Source of the DNA: Erysipelotrichaceae bacterium
Lineage (GTDB): Bacteria; Bacillota_I; Bacilli_A; Erysipelotrichales; Coprobacillaceae
Direction: 5' to 3'
Length of the DNA stretch: 24,119 nt
Assembly: GCA_018365815.1 (NCBI GenBank)
Contig: JAGZJH010000033.1
Span: 1 to 24,119 of the forward strand
Positions 1 to 6,863 of the stretch are shown here, piece by piece; within the stretch, counting starts at the first letter, position 1, and each line of letters starts with the position of its first letter. A program made the translations under genes and the position numbers. A model generated the notes under the pieces. It was given only the letters and a program-made list of their open reading frames with translations, did not search any database and was not told the DNA's origin.

Positions 1-21
1 ATTATGCAATGGTATAATAAA

Positions 22-66
22 AGATGCCTTACCATTGTGTAAAGCATCTAATGATTTTTATTTATT
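22..66 (+). terminator. Possible terminator of a gene left of the window
   Basis: An imperfect 9-bp stem (22-30 with 41-49, one mismatch, 10-nt loop) is followed by a T-rich stretch. The T bias is on the plus strand, so it would end a plus-strand transcript entering from outside the window. The stem is AT-rich and the T tract is interrupted. Confidence 0.35.
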
Positions 67-93
67 TTGCCTGTCTACTTGACAGGGGGCTGA

Positions 94-738
94 TCATAAT
101 CTAGTCTTTTTTTCGGTTAATGCATTTAGTAAATCTTTTTGTGTAGTTACAATTTTAGATGTTTTAAAAATTCCTTTAGCCACACCCTCATGTCCATGAC
201 AATCACTGCCGCAAATTATATAATAACTTTTTTCTTGTTCTTTAAGCCATTTTAATAATTGTTCATTATTATTTTGATGAAATGGGGAGTAATTTATTTC
301 ATAGCCATCTAAGGTATCTGCTCTTTTAATGATACAAGGTTTTCGACATGGGTGGGCTTGGAAAATGAGACAATTTTCAAGATGTACAATTTGACAGACT
401 TTTTCTAAAGGTAAATCAAAAATTAAAGGGTGGCGTTCGATAAAGTTTTCATCTATACCATAGATTAAATAATCATTAGGGTGGGTAGATAAATTAAGTT
501 CCATTCCTAATAATACTGTAATACCATATTTTTGAGCTTCTTTTTTAGCTTCTAAATAGCCTTTTAAATAATTGTTTTTTAAATCATTTTTAAAACGTTC
601 ATAAGTGTTTTTAGAATAGTGATTAGTGATCACTACAACATCAATATTTTCTTTGGCGTAGTCTTCTATTAATTCTTTAGCAGTAATTAACGCACAACGA
701 CTTCCCTCACTCGTATGGGTGTGTAGTTCAATTTTCAT
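94..738 (-). CDS. PHP-domain metal-dependent phosphoesterase
   Basis: This 214-residue protein has the metal-binding motifs of the PHP (polymerase and histidinol phosphatase) superfamily. These are HTH at residues 6-8, Glu80 in a GMELN motif, His129 in QAHP, and Asp179/His181 in a GSDCHG motif. PHP proteins of this size usually hydrolyse small phosphate esters with a two- or three-metal centre; the substrate cannot be read from the sequence. There is no signal peptide or membrane segment, so it should be cytosolic. Its ribosome site AAGGAG is formed by the last codons of the upstream XRE-regulator gene, whose stop lies 2 nt before this ATG, so the two genes are an operon and probably translationally coupled. 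It could be a stand-alone histidinol-phosphatase-like enzyme, but no his genes are nearby. Confidence 0.85.
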   Translation of the reverse strand: MKIELHTHTSEGSRCALITAKELIEDYAKENIDVVVITNHYSKNTYERFKNDLKNNYLKGYLEAKKEAQKYGITVLLGMELNLSTHPNDYLIYGIDENFIERHPLIFDLPLEKVCQIVHLENCLIFQAHPCRKPCIIKRADTLDGYEINYSPFHQNNNEQLLKWLKEQEKSYYIICGSDCHGHEGVAKGIFKTSKIVTTQKDLLNALTEKKTRL

Positions 739-740
739 AA

Positions 741-1316
741 TTATCTCCTTATTGATTTCATTATTTTAAAACAGATTAATATATACACTAGCCAAAATAT
801 AAAATAACCCACAATAGCATAGGTATTTGAAAATAATAATGGTAGTGGGGCAAAGAGTTGGAATAAAACCATATTATAAATTGAAGCCATGGGGATTAAT
901 AATAAAAACCAAATATTGACTTTAAAATATCGGTAGCGACATTCTTTTAATTGTAAATAATATATTCCATAACTTACTAATGGGCCAATAATCCCAATGA
1001 GATTATAGACTTCTTTTTGATAAGCCCCCCATAAAAATATGGTGATGATTAAACTAATAATATTAATCCCGGATGCAAGGGTTAAGTGTAGGTCTTGGTT
1101 ATGATTTGGTGTGATATTTCCTTCACCTTTTAATAAATAATCAGTGGTAACATTAAAATAACGACTTATTTCAATCACCCTTTCAAGATCGGGTGTACTA
1201 TTATTACTTTCCCATTTTGAGACTGATTGTCTTGAAACATTTAAGACATTTGCCAATTCTTCTTGAGAGATTCCTTTATTTTTTCTAAGTTCGTAAATTC
1301 TTTGACCTAGTTGCAT
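741..1316 (-). CDS. XRE-family regulator with C-terminal membrane domain
   Basis: The N-terminal ~65 residues are a Cro/C1-type helix-turn-helix, including the characteristic stretch SRQSVSKWE. The remaining ~120 residues are hydrophobic and form about four membrane segments, a common layout for Firmicute XRE regulators thought to sense the envelope. A longer GTG start at 1325 exists, but the ATG at 1316 is preferred because an AGAGGTGAG ribosome site sits just upstream of it. The product is then 191 residues. It is transcribed with the downstream PHP gene and divergently from an MFS exporter. Its promoter is bracketed by inverted-repeat arms, which suggests autoregulation and perhaps control of the exporter. 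The ligand or signal is unknown. Confidence 0.85.
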   Translation of the reverse strand: MQLGQRIYELRKNKGISQEELANVLNVSRQSVSKWESNNSTPDLERVIEISRYFNVTTDYLLKGEGNITPNHNQDLHLTLASGINIISLIITIFLWGAYQKEVYNLIGIIGPLVSYGIYYLQLKECRYRYFKVNIWFLLLIPMASIYNMVLFQLFAPLPLLFSNTYAIVGYFIFWLVYILICFKIMKSIRR

Positions 1317-1356
1317 TTTTCTCACCTCTTTCTATTTCAATTTTAACATTTTTATC

Positions 1357-1395
1357 AGTTGCATACTATATTTTAAACTTAACAAATACGCAACT
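1357..1395 (-). promoter_or_regulatory. Promoter and candidate operator of the XRE-PHP operon
   Basis: On the minus strand, TTGCGT (1388-1393) and TATAGT (1365-1370) are separated by exactly 17 nt. Arms AGTTGCATA (1357-1365) and TACGCAACT (1387-1395) form an inverted repeat with one mismatch. One arm overlaps the -35 element and the other touches the -10, where a repressor dimer would block RNA polymerase. The promoter is seen directly; its binding by the XRE protein is inferred. Confidence 0.6.
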
Positions 1396-1400
1396 ATGAA

Positions 1401-1429
1401 TTGCTTAATAAATTTATTGGTGCTAAAAT
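1401..1429 (+). promoter_or_regulatory. Sigma-A promoter of the MFS exporter gene
   Basis: TTGCTT (1401-1406) and TAAAAT (1424-1429) have a 17-nt spacer. The start point would fall near 1436, giving a leader of about 80 nt. The promoter lies back to back with that of the XRE gene. A GCAA/TTGC pair (1390-1404) at its upstream edge resembles the half-sites of the neighbouring operator. Confidence 0.5.
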
Positions 1430-1447
1430 TAAAAAAAGGGGGGGCCA

Positions 1448-1498
1448 GTAATATGGTTAGAACATTTTAAACAAAACGGTTAACCAAAATAATATTAC
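1448..1498 (+). promoter_or_regulatory. Hairpin in the leader of the MFS gene
   Basis: In the untranslated leader, GTAATAT then GGTTA (1448-1459) can pair with TAACC (1481-1485) and ATATTAC (1492-1498). A short palindrome GGTTAACC lies at 1478-1485. The hairpin ends 4 nt before the AGGAGG ribosome site (1503-1508), so it could influence translation. No T tract follows, so it is not a simple terminator. It matches no riboswitch class I know. Confidence 0.3.
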
Positions 1499-1514
1499 AT
1501 TAGGAGGTTAACGT

Positions 1515-2690
1515 ATGAAGTATTATCAAAAAAATATGTTTTTTAATTATGTTTATGAATTTTTACTTAATCTTGATTTTTCAAGAATTATATGGCCGAC
1601 ATATTTAATTTTAAAAGGCTATAATTTAATCGATGTAGGGATATGCGAAAGCATTTTTCATGTTACATCTTTTATATGTGAAATGCCAACAGGGGCGATT
1701 AGTGATTTATATGGAAGAAGATTTAGTCGTCTTTGTGGACGAATTATTCATTTATTTTCATTAATATGTTTACTATTTGCTCAAAATATTTTTTATAGTT
1801 ATCTTTCGTTTATCTTATCAGCACTTTCTTACAACATGGAATCCGGTACAGATAGTGCTTATGTGTATGATTTAATGAAATCTCAAAATAAGGAAAAAAC
1901 ATTTGCGAAAGTTCAAGGATATCGAGAAATGATTATTCAAATCGCAATGCTTGGTGGTGTGATGATTGGTGGATTTTTAACTGATCGTAGTTATCAATTA
2001 ACTTATTTCATTAGTATTATTCTAGGTGTTGTGACAATCTTTATATTGATGCAAACAAGTGAGATTAAAAATCATCATTATGTAAAACAAAAGATTTTTA
2101 AAAGTATGATAGGGCAATATCAAACAAGTATATCATTACTTAAACAAAATCATAATATTTTACTGTTGATGTTATGTCAGGCTATTTTTAGTGCCAGTTT
2201 AACGACTTTTCATTATTACTTGACGAATTATTATAAAGGATTAAATATTCAAATGTCACATATTTCTATGATTTTATCGTTAGAAAATATTGCCGGTATT
2301 TTAGGGGGATTGGTGACTTATCGTATTATGCAAAAGTTATCGCAAAGAAGTATATTAATTTTTATTCCGTTAATGATTGTTTTAAGTGCTTTTTTCATTC
2401 CAGTTTTTCCTTTTTCGATTATTGCACTTGTCACTATGGGATTTAGTGAATCTATTATTTATGTCAGTACCACTACTTTTTTAAATCAATTGATTGAAAG
2501 TCAATATCGAGCGACTTTGTTATCATGTTCGTCTATGATTTTTAGTTTAGTGATGATTATCTTTTTCCCATTAGTGGGATTATTTGGTGATGTATTTTCT
2601 TTAAAAACTGCCTTTTTTATACTTGCGGGATTTTTAGTGTTGAATTATGTTATTTATGTTTATTTTGTTGAAAAGGTGAGAGTGCATTAA
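1515..2690 (+). CDS. Major facilitator superfamily transporter
   Basis: This 391-residue polytopic membrane protein has about twelve hydrophobic segments. A loop between helices 2 and 3 (residues ~59-70, PTGAISDLYGRR) matches MFS motif A. Length and motif fit the drug:proton antiporter-like exporters common in Firmicutes. The substrate cannot be told; export of a small toxic molecule is the usual role of this type. A strong AGGAGG site sits 6 nt before the ATG. The gene is single, divergent from an XRE regulator that may control it, and ends at a long bidirectional terminator. Confidence 0.85.
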   Translation: MKYYQKNMFFNYVYEFLLNLDFSRIIWPTYLILKGYNLIDVGICESIFHVTSFICEMPTGAISDLYGRRFSRLCGRIIHLFSLICLLFAQNIFYSYLSFILSALSYNMESGTDSAYVYDLMKSQNKEKTFAKVQGYREMIIQIAMLGGVMIGGFLTDRSYQLTYFISIILGVVTIFILMQTSEIKNHHYVKQKIFKSMIGQYQTSISLLKQNHNILLLMLCQAIFSASLTTFHYYLTNYYKGLNIQMSHISMILSLENIAGILGGLVTYRIMQKLSQRSILIFIPLMIVLSAFFIPVFPFSIIALVTMGFSESIIYVSTTTFLNQLIESQYRATLLSCSSMIFSLVMIIFFPLVGLFGDVFSLKTAFFILAGFLVLNYVIYVYFVEKVRVH

Positions 2691-2700
2691 TATTTTATAT

Positions 2701-2754
2701 AAAATAAGAGATTTTTCGTGTCTATTAATAATAGAGGAAAAATCTCTTTTTTAT
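2701..2754. terminator. Bidirectional terminator between MFS and nitroreductase genes
   Basis: A perfect 12-bp stem (2706-2717 with 2737-2748) encloses a second 6-bp stem (2721-2726 with 2730-2735). T runs follow on the plus strand, with complementary A runs on the left. It serves two convergent genes. Confidence 0.85.
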
Positions 2755-2770
2755 TGAGTTTAATATATTT

Positions 2771-3358
2771 TTATTTATCACTAATATAAATCATACGACC
2801 ATCATTTCGTGGTTTGATGTTAGGATAATTTCCTTTAATATAACCTAAACAAACAAATGTTAAAGGGGTGAAATTTTCATCAAGGTTCCAAATTTTTAAT
2901 AGCGCTTCCATTTCATGGTTTTTAAAAGTGGCCTCAGCGCGTCCGACAATGACACTTGAAACGCCTAAATCATAGGCTTCTAATACCATGTTTTGAGCAC
3001 ATACAAATGCTGAACCGATACAGTTTACTTGATCTTTTTTAGATTTTGGAACACAAATAATACCTAAAGCTTGACACCCATAAAATCCGCTTTTAATTGT
3101 TTTATCATCAATAATAGAAGGTTGGTCACTTGATACGCCAACGTCCCAATTACGATTTTCACAATTGGCATTAATTATTCCAATTTTTTCGATTAATTTA
3201 GGATCATCTAACATGATGATTTTTGTTCCTTGTCTACCACCGGGATTTGGTGCAAAAATTCCTGCTTCCATGATTTTTACTAATTTTTCTTTTTCTACTC
3301 GTTTTTCTTGATATTTACGAATTGAACGTCTTTGTTTAATGATTTCAAATAATTCCAT
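2771..3358 (-). CDS. Nitroreductase-family FMN oxidoreductase
   Basis: The N-terminus carries the RRSIRKY signature (residues ~10-16) of the nitroreductase family, whose arginines contact the FMN phosphate. The later GVSSVIVGRA stretch also fits the family. At 195 residues it is the usual single-domain length. These enzymes reduce nitro-aromatics, quinones or flavins with NAD(P)H in the cytosol; the physiological substrate is not evident. A longer frame begins at 3382, but the ATG at 3358 is better placed behind an AGAGGTG ribosome site. The upstream codons would also lie inside the operator-like palindrome at 3374-3396, which supports the shorter start. The gene is monocistronic. Confidence 0.85.
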   Translation of the reverse strand: MELFEIIKQRRSIRKYQEKRVEKEKLVKIMEAGIFAPNPGGRQGTKIIMLDDPKLIEKIGIINANCENRNWDVGVSSDQPSIIDDKTIKSGFYGCQALGIICVPKSKKDQVNCIGSAFVCAQNMVLEAYDLGVSSVIVGRAEATFKNHEMEALLKIWNLDENFTPLTFVCLGYIKGNYPNIKPRNDGRMIYISDK

Positions 3359-3373
3359 TTTTAACACCTCTTT

Positions 3374-3415
3374 CATATACAATTTTATTGTATATGAGGT
3401 TCAATCAACTGTAAA
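3374..3415 (-). promoter_or_regulatory. Nitroreductase promoter with perfect palindromic operator
   Basis: On the minus strand TTTACA (3410-3415) and TACAAT (3387-3392) are 17 nt apart. The -10 hexamer lies inside a palindrome with perfect 10-bp arms (3374-3383 and 3387-3396, 3-nt centre). A dimeric repressor bound there would occlude the -10 region. The repressor itself is not identifiable. Confidence 0.6.
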
Positions 3416-3463
3416 GTAGGCACAAATTAGTAACCGTCTGATATTTTAATTGCTTAAATAATG

Positions 3464-3492
3464 AAAAAAACATATTCTATAAGCGAATATGT
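3464..3492 (-). terminator. Terminator of the O-acetyltransferase gene
   Basis: Arms ACATATTC (3470-3477) and GAATATGT (3485-3492) form a perfect 8-bp stem. On the minus strand it is followed by seven T. The stem overlaps the last codons and stop of the gene it ends. Confidence 0.75.
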
Positions 3493-4052
3493 TCTTCTTG
3501 ATTAATTTGACGAATGACTTTACAAGGATTACCTGCTGCAAAACTATCAGCTGGGATATCTTTTGTCACTACACTACCAGCCCCAATGACACTTCTTTTA
3601 CCAATTGTTACACCCGGCAATACAATGACATTTGAAGCTAGCCATACACCATCTTCAATAACGATTGGTTTTGCGATTTCATAAGCTTTTTGACGGCTTT
3701 CAAAATCTAATGGGTGAGAAACGGTATAAATTCCCACATTAGGACCAAACATGACTTCATTTCCTATTTTTACTTTCCCACTATCTAAAATAGTGCAGTT
3801 ATAATTAGCGAAAAAATAGTCGCCGACTTCAATATTAAATCCATAATCACATCTAAAGGGTTGTTTAAAACAAGTTTTTTTTCCCATTTTTCCAATTAGT
3901 TGCGATAAAATAGATTGAAATTCTTCTTTTTGATCTGGTTCTAAAAGATTATAACGATGCAATAATTTTTGTGCTTTCATATGATCTTGTTGTAACTGTG
4001 GATCTGGTGGAAGATGATATAATCCACTCAACATTTTTTCTTTTTCTGTCAT
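3477..4052 (-). CDS. Maltose/galactoside-type sugar O-acetyltransferase
   Basis: A 191-residue left-handed beta-helix acyltransferase of the LacA/Maa/NodL group. The N-terminal ~55 residues resemble the maltose acetyltransferase cap. The rest carries hexapeptide repeats (for example VIGAGSVVTKDI). His113 in the YTVSHPLD motif corresponds to the catalytic histidine, and the C-terminal GNPCKVIR is typical. The enzyme moves acetyl from acetyl-CoA to a sugar hydroxyl, probably as a cytosolic trimer and often for sugar detoxification. An AGAGGT ribosome site precedes the ATG. The gene has its own promoter buried at the 3' end of the upstream MerR gene. Confidence 0.9.
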   Translation of the reverse strand: MTEKEKMLSGLYHLPPDPQLQQDHMKAQKLLHRYNLLEPDQKEEFQSILSQLIGKMGKKTCFKQPFRCDYGFNIEVGDYFFANYNCTILDSGKVKIGNEVMFGPNVGIYTVSHPLDFESRQKAYEIAKPIVIEDGVWLASNVIVLPGVTIGKRSVIGAGSVVTKDIPADSFAAGNPCKVIRQINQEEHIRL

Positions 4053-4065
4053 TTTTATACCTCTT

Positions 4066-4111
4066 TTATATACTTTTTAATAAGTATATAAAGAATAAGC
4101 ATTATCGTCAA
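4066..4111 (-). promoter_or_regulatory. Promoter of the O-acetyltransferase gene with inverted repeat
   Basis: Minus-strand TTGACG (4106-4111) and TATACT (4083-4088) have a 17-nt spacer. The -35 overlaps the stop codon of the MerR gene. Perfect 10-bp inverted arms (4066-4075 and 4082-4091) begin within the -10 and extend past the start point, a usual place for an operator. The arms could alternatively be a weak transcript hairpin. Confidence 0.6.
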
Positions 4112-4959
4112 TCTTTTGGGAAATTAAATCCGTATGTTAAAATACTAACTATGCCTAAAACAAGGGCAATTGGTAATACTTCAACTAACTCTTGCCATGA
4201 ACTCACTCTTGTTAAAATGATAAAAACCACTAATGCTAAAGGGGTTAATACACTAATTAAACGACGAATGAAATGATAACGTTTAGTTGACATTCCTTTA
4301 GGGATAATGGAGTTTTCATCTTTCATAGTACAAGTGACAACAGCTCCAAAATGAGAAAAAGTTCGACTAGCTTGATATTCAATATCATCGATTGTAAATT
4401 CCGGATACATACTTTCTTTAGTGATCACTAAATTGAGATGATGTTCATTTGCATAAGCAAATAGTGCATCAGTCATTTCTTTTTTATTCAAACACATTGT
4501 ATCAGGCATAAAACTAAACTCGCGTATCTTTTCTGCTTTAGAGACTTTTTTAAAATCGTCAACAAAATCTTTGAAAATTGCACCTTTACTTTCTGCTTTT
4601 TCCATTTCATTTAAATATAAGTCAACATTGATTGTTTCAATACTTGTTTCTTTAATGTGATTACAAAATATTAAAGCATCTTCTAATCGATTTTTTTCAT
4701 TTTTTAAATATTCTTTTTGTTTAATCAAGGCTTCGCTCATTGAAATTTGTTGGTGTAATACTTGTTTAATCAATGAAATAGGCATATCTAATTTTCTTAA
4801 TAATTTAATGAGTTTTAATACTTCTATATCTTGATCACTATACTCACGATAATCGTTTTTGTCATTACGAATTGGTTTAATTAAATCGACCTTTTCATAG
4901 TAACGAATATTTTGTGAAGATATGCCAACTAATTTTTCCACTTCTTTAATATTTTTCAT
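4108..4959 (-). CDS. MerR-family regulator with C-terminal membrane anchor
   Basis: Residues 1-70 are a MerR winged helix-turn-helix, including the NIRYYEK signature. A probable coiled-coil dimerisation helix follows (~75-105). A middle region of about 120 residues is unassigned. Two hydrophobic helices near the C-terminus (~235-278) suggest membrane attachment. MerR proteins activate promoters with overlong spacers by twisting DNA; the effector domain here matches no drug-binding family I recognise. The ATG is preceded by GAGGAG. Its own promoter has a 19-bp spacer with a central inverted repeat, so autoregulation is likely. No efflux gene shares its operon. Confidence 0.85.
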   Translation of the reverse strand: MKNIKEVEKLVGISSQNIRYYEKVDLIKPIRNDKNDYREYSDQDIEVLKLIKLLRKLDMPISLIKQVLHQQISMSEALIKQKEYLKNEKNRLEDALIFCNHIKETSIETINVDLYLNEMEKAESKGAIFKDFVDDFKKVSKAEKIREFSFMPDTMCLNKKEMTDALFAYANEHHLNLVITKESMYPEFTIDDIEYQASRTFSHFGAVVTCTMKDENSIIPKGMSTKRYHFIRRLISVLTPLALVVFIILTRVSSWQELVEVLPIALVLGIVSILTYGFNFPKD

Positions 4960-4982
4960 AATAATCTCCTCTTTTCACCTTT

Positions 4983-5013
4983 ATCATAAACGTTATAGCA
5001 AGTATAAGGTCAA
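4983..5013 (-). promoter_or_regulatory. MerR-type promoter with 19-bp spacer and operator
   Basis: Minus-strand TTGACC (5008-5013) and TATGAT (4983-4988) are separated by 19 nt rather than 17. The spacer holds TTATA and TATAA arms (4993-4997, 5003-5007); extended to 8 bp per side (4990-4997, 5003-5010) they match at 7 of 8 positions. This is the classical architecture of a MerR-activated promoter. Confidence 0.7.
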
Positions 5014-5255
5014 GTAAATAAATTTTTCTTTTTAAATTATATCATTTGCTACTGTATAAAGCACTTAATATTAATGAATTTTCTTTTTATATAAAGAATG
5101 TAACTATATAAAATAGGAGTAAAAAGTTAAGAGATTGTTAAAATGGTTGATGACCTAGTGATTCAAATAAAAAAGTTAATTTTTTTAAATTTTTTTCGAC
5201 TTTTTTCAACGAAAAAATGTCTTCTATATAGAATATATTTTTTAGGAGGTTTTTC

Positions 5256-6461
5256 ATGAAGTTTTTTAAGTATAAAAGACTTGTTTTCTTAGTCTTTATT
5301 TTCACTTGCATTGTTGTAAGCATTCCAATCTTTTTTGTATTAAAACAACCCAAACAAACACATCACGAAACTATTGCAACGGCTAAAGTTTTAAAACAGA
5401 AAATCAATCATTCAAAGGTTAAATTCACTTATCCATATTATAAAAATGAAGTGCTTGATGATTATATTAATACACTTATTAATCAAGAAATAGAAACTAT
5501 AAAACAATCTAATGATAAGCAAAAAGTAACGATGGATTATACGACTTATTTAACCTATGAACAATATATCAGTGTTAATTTAACGACACATTATAAAGAA
5601 ACACAAAAAAATACATACTTTACCTTTGATTTAAATAATAATTGTATTTTAACGCTAGGTGATATTTTTAGAGGTCAATATGCCACAATGATTGAAAATA
5701 AAGATCCACAATTTCAATGTGATCCGTCTTTTTCAAATTTATGCATTGATGATAGCAATCTCTATCTTTATCAAAATGATAATCCTTTAACACTTCCTTT
5801 TGAAGAAGTGAAAGGTTATATCAAACTAGAAAATGATTGCATTCCTTCAAATTATCCTCATGATATTAAAAAGCCAGAAAAACAAACGGTTGATCCTAAT
5901 CGACCCATGATTGCTTTTACATTTGATGACGGACCTCATCATTCTAATACAATGCAAGTTGTTGATTTATTTGAACAATATAATGGTAAAGCAACTTTCT
6001 TTGTTTTAGGTAAACTCGCTAAAACTTATCCGGATATTATTAAAAATTGTTATCAAAAAGGTTTTGAGATCGAAAATCATTCCTATTCACACCCTAATTT
6101 AACGAAGTTACCAATTGAAGATGCTTATAAAGAAATACATGAAACAAATGATATTATCTTTTCATTAACCGGTCGTGATCCTGAATATTTAAGACCACCT
6201 GGAGGGGCGTATAATGCTGAGATTAAAAATATTAGTCATATGAAAATTCAATTATGGAATATTGATACACTTGATTGGAAGCATCGTAATTCTAATATAG
6301 TTACTCAAAAAATAATTGAGCAGGCAAAAGATGGGAAAGTCATTTTAGTCCATGATATTCATGCTTCAACAATCGAGGGTGTACGCAATGCTTTACCAAT
6401 TCTACATGAACAAGGGTATCAATTTGTTACTTTAGAAACTTTACATGAGTATAAAAAATAG
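5256..6461 (+). CDS. Membrane-anchored PdaC-like peptidoglycan deacetylase
   Basis: One membrane anchor (residues ~9-29) leads into an extracellular region (~50-195) resembling the DUF4163/DUF3298 module of Bacillus PdaC. A C-terminal NodB deacetylase domain (~215-400) follows. All five NodB motifs are present: TFDDGP with Asp224/Asp225, the His275/His279 zinc pair, RPPGG around Arg313, DTLDW (~337-341) and VHD with His366/Asp367. The enzyme should be active and remove N-acetyl groups from wall glycans on the outer face, which generally raises lysozyme resistance. Start: AGGAGG 6 nt before the ATG. A nearby sigma/anti-sigma pair of the SigV/RsiV type suggests a shared stress response. MurNAc versus GlcNAc specificity cannot be told. 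Confidence 0.88.
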   Translation: MKFFKYKRLVFLVFIFTCIVVSIPIFFVLKQPKQTHHETIATAKVLKQKINHSKVKFTYPYYKNEVLDDYINTLINQEIETIKQSNDKQKVTMDYTTYLTYEQYISVNLTTHYKETQKNTYFTFDLNNNCILTLGDIFRGQYATMIENKDPQFQCDPSFSNLCIDDSNLYLYQNDNPLTLPFEEVKGYIKLENDCIPSNYPHDIKKPEKQTVDPNRPMIAFTFDDGPHHSNTMQVVDLFEQYNGKATFFVLGKLAKTYPDIIKNCYQKGFEIENHSYSHPNLTKLPIEDAYKEIHETNDIIFSLTGRDPEYLRPPGGAYNAEIKNISHMKIQLWNIDTLDWKHRNSNIVTQKIIEQAKDGKVILVHDIHASTIEGVRNALPILHEQGYQFVTLETLHEYKK

Positions 6462-6494
6462 AAAATATTATTTTTTGAATTAAAATAGTTAATT

Positions 6495-6569
6495 GAAATG
6501 GATTTAGATTATGTAGAAGCATTGGAATATAGATTACCTCCAACAGGTGGTATGGGAATGGTTATTTAT
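6495..6569 (+). pseudogene. Fragment of lysyl-tRNA synthetase (lysS)
   Basis: About 23 codons read EMDLDYVEALEYRLPPTGG and on to GMGM. This closely matches the C-terminal motif 3 region of class II lysyl-tRNA synthetases (EALEYGMPPTGGLG type). The match stops abruptly on both sides: upstream codons are unrelated, and the expected GIDRLVM continuation is lost after 6563. No start or full domain remains, so this is a scrap and not a gene. A functional lysS must lie elsewhere. The alternative, chance resemblance, is unlikely given an uninterrupted run of diagnostic residues. Confidence 0.7.
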
Positions 6570-6686
6570 AAAAGCATTAAAAAGAACATATGTTTTTATT
6601 TTTCTTATGGTTTTATGTAAATTGGATGTATATTTTTAGGGTGGATGCATATAAAATTGCATAAAAATTTAATGAAATAATCATAC

Positions 6687-6715
6687 TTGAAATTATGCAG
6701 GTGACATATTATAAT
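6687..6715 (+). promoter_or_regulatory. Near-consensus sigma-A promoter with no coding gene
   Basis: TTGAAA (6687-6692) and a perfect TATAAT (6710-6715) are separated by 17 nt. No plus-strand coding gene starts downstream before the strong terminator at 6792-6836. The promoter therefore appears to drive a short non-coding RNA beginning near 6722. Confidence 0.7.
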
Positions 6716-6721
6716 CTGCTT

Positions 6722-6836
6722 GTAAATTGAGAAATACTGTAGCACCTCCTTTCAAGGGGAGGAACGATAACAAACGTGAGTGATGCTTATCAAAGATAGT
6801 TATTGACATAAGATTGTGTTAATAACTATCTTTTTT
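6722..6836 (+). ncRNA. Candidate ~115-nt small RNA carrying an anti-SD-like sequence
   Basis: A transcript from the strong promoter at 6687-6715 would run to the terminator at 6792-6836. It contains CACCTCCTTTC (6743-6753), identical to the conserved 3' end of bacterial 16S rRNA. The CCTCC core (6745-6749) can pair with GGAGG (6758-6762) just downstream, forming a hairpin. Short arms around 6740-6744 and 6783-6788 could close a larger structure. I see no match to 6S RNA, SRP RNA, tmRNA or a known riboswitch. An SD-like GGGGAGG followed by a GTG opens only a 7-codon frame, so a leader peptide is possible but unsupported. Ends are inferred from promoter and terminator positions. Confidence 0.5.
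6792..6836 (+). terminator. Strong Rho-independent terminator of the candidate small RNA
   Basis: Perfect 13-bp arms (6792-6804 and 6821-6833) with a 16-nt loop end in a run of six or more T (6831-6836). Confidence 0.85.
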
Positions 6837-6863
6837 CATGGCTAAATTGATTTAATTTCATAT

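Noticed and set aside
70..86. Perfect 6-bp hairpin CCTGTC/GACAGG as terminator of the PHP gene.
   Set aside because: No T tract on either strand after the stem; on the minus strand A-rich DNA follows.
3971..4276. Plus-strand open frames antisense to the acetyltransferase and MerR genes.
   Set aside because: They lie opposite well-supported genes, lack ribosome sites and show no domain pattern.
5143..5259. 38-codon frame whose TGA overlaps the deacetylase ATG (ATGA), a possible leader peptide.
   Set aside because: No ribosome site at a workable distance, low-complexity F/L/K-rich product, and it runs through the deacetylase ribosome site. The overlap is probably chance.
6639..6650. AGGGTGGA resembling the T-box motif, near a lysS scrap.
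   Set aside because: The rest of the T-box core is missing, there is no specifier structure, and no synthetase or amino-acid gene follows.
6722..6836. 6S RNA, SRP RNA or a manganese/yybP-type riboswitch.
   Set aside because: Too short for 6S, lacks the conserved SRP loop (GGAAG with AGCA), lacks the riboswitch core motifs, and no gene follows on the plus strand.
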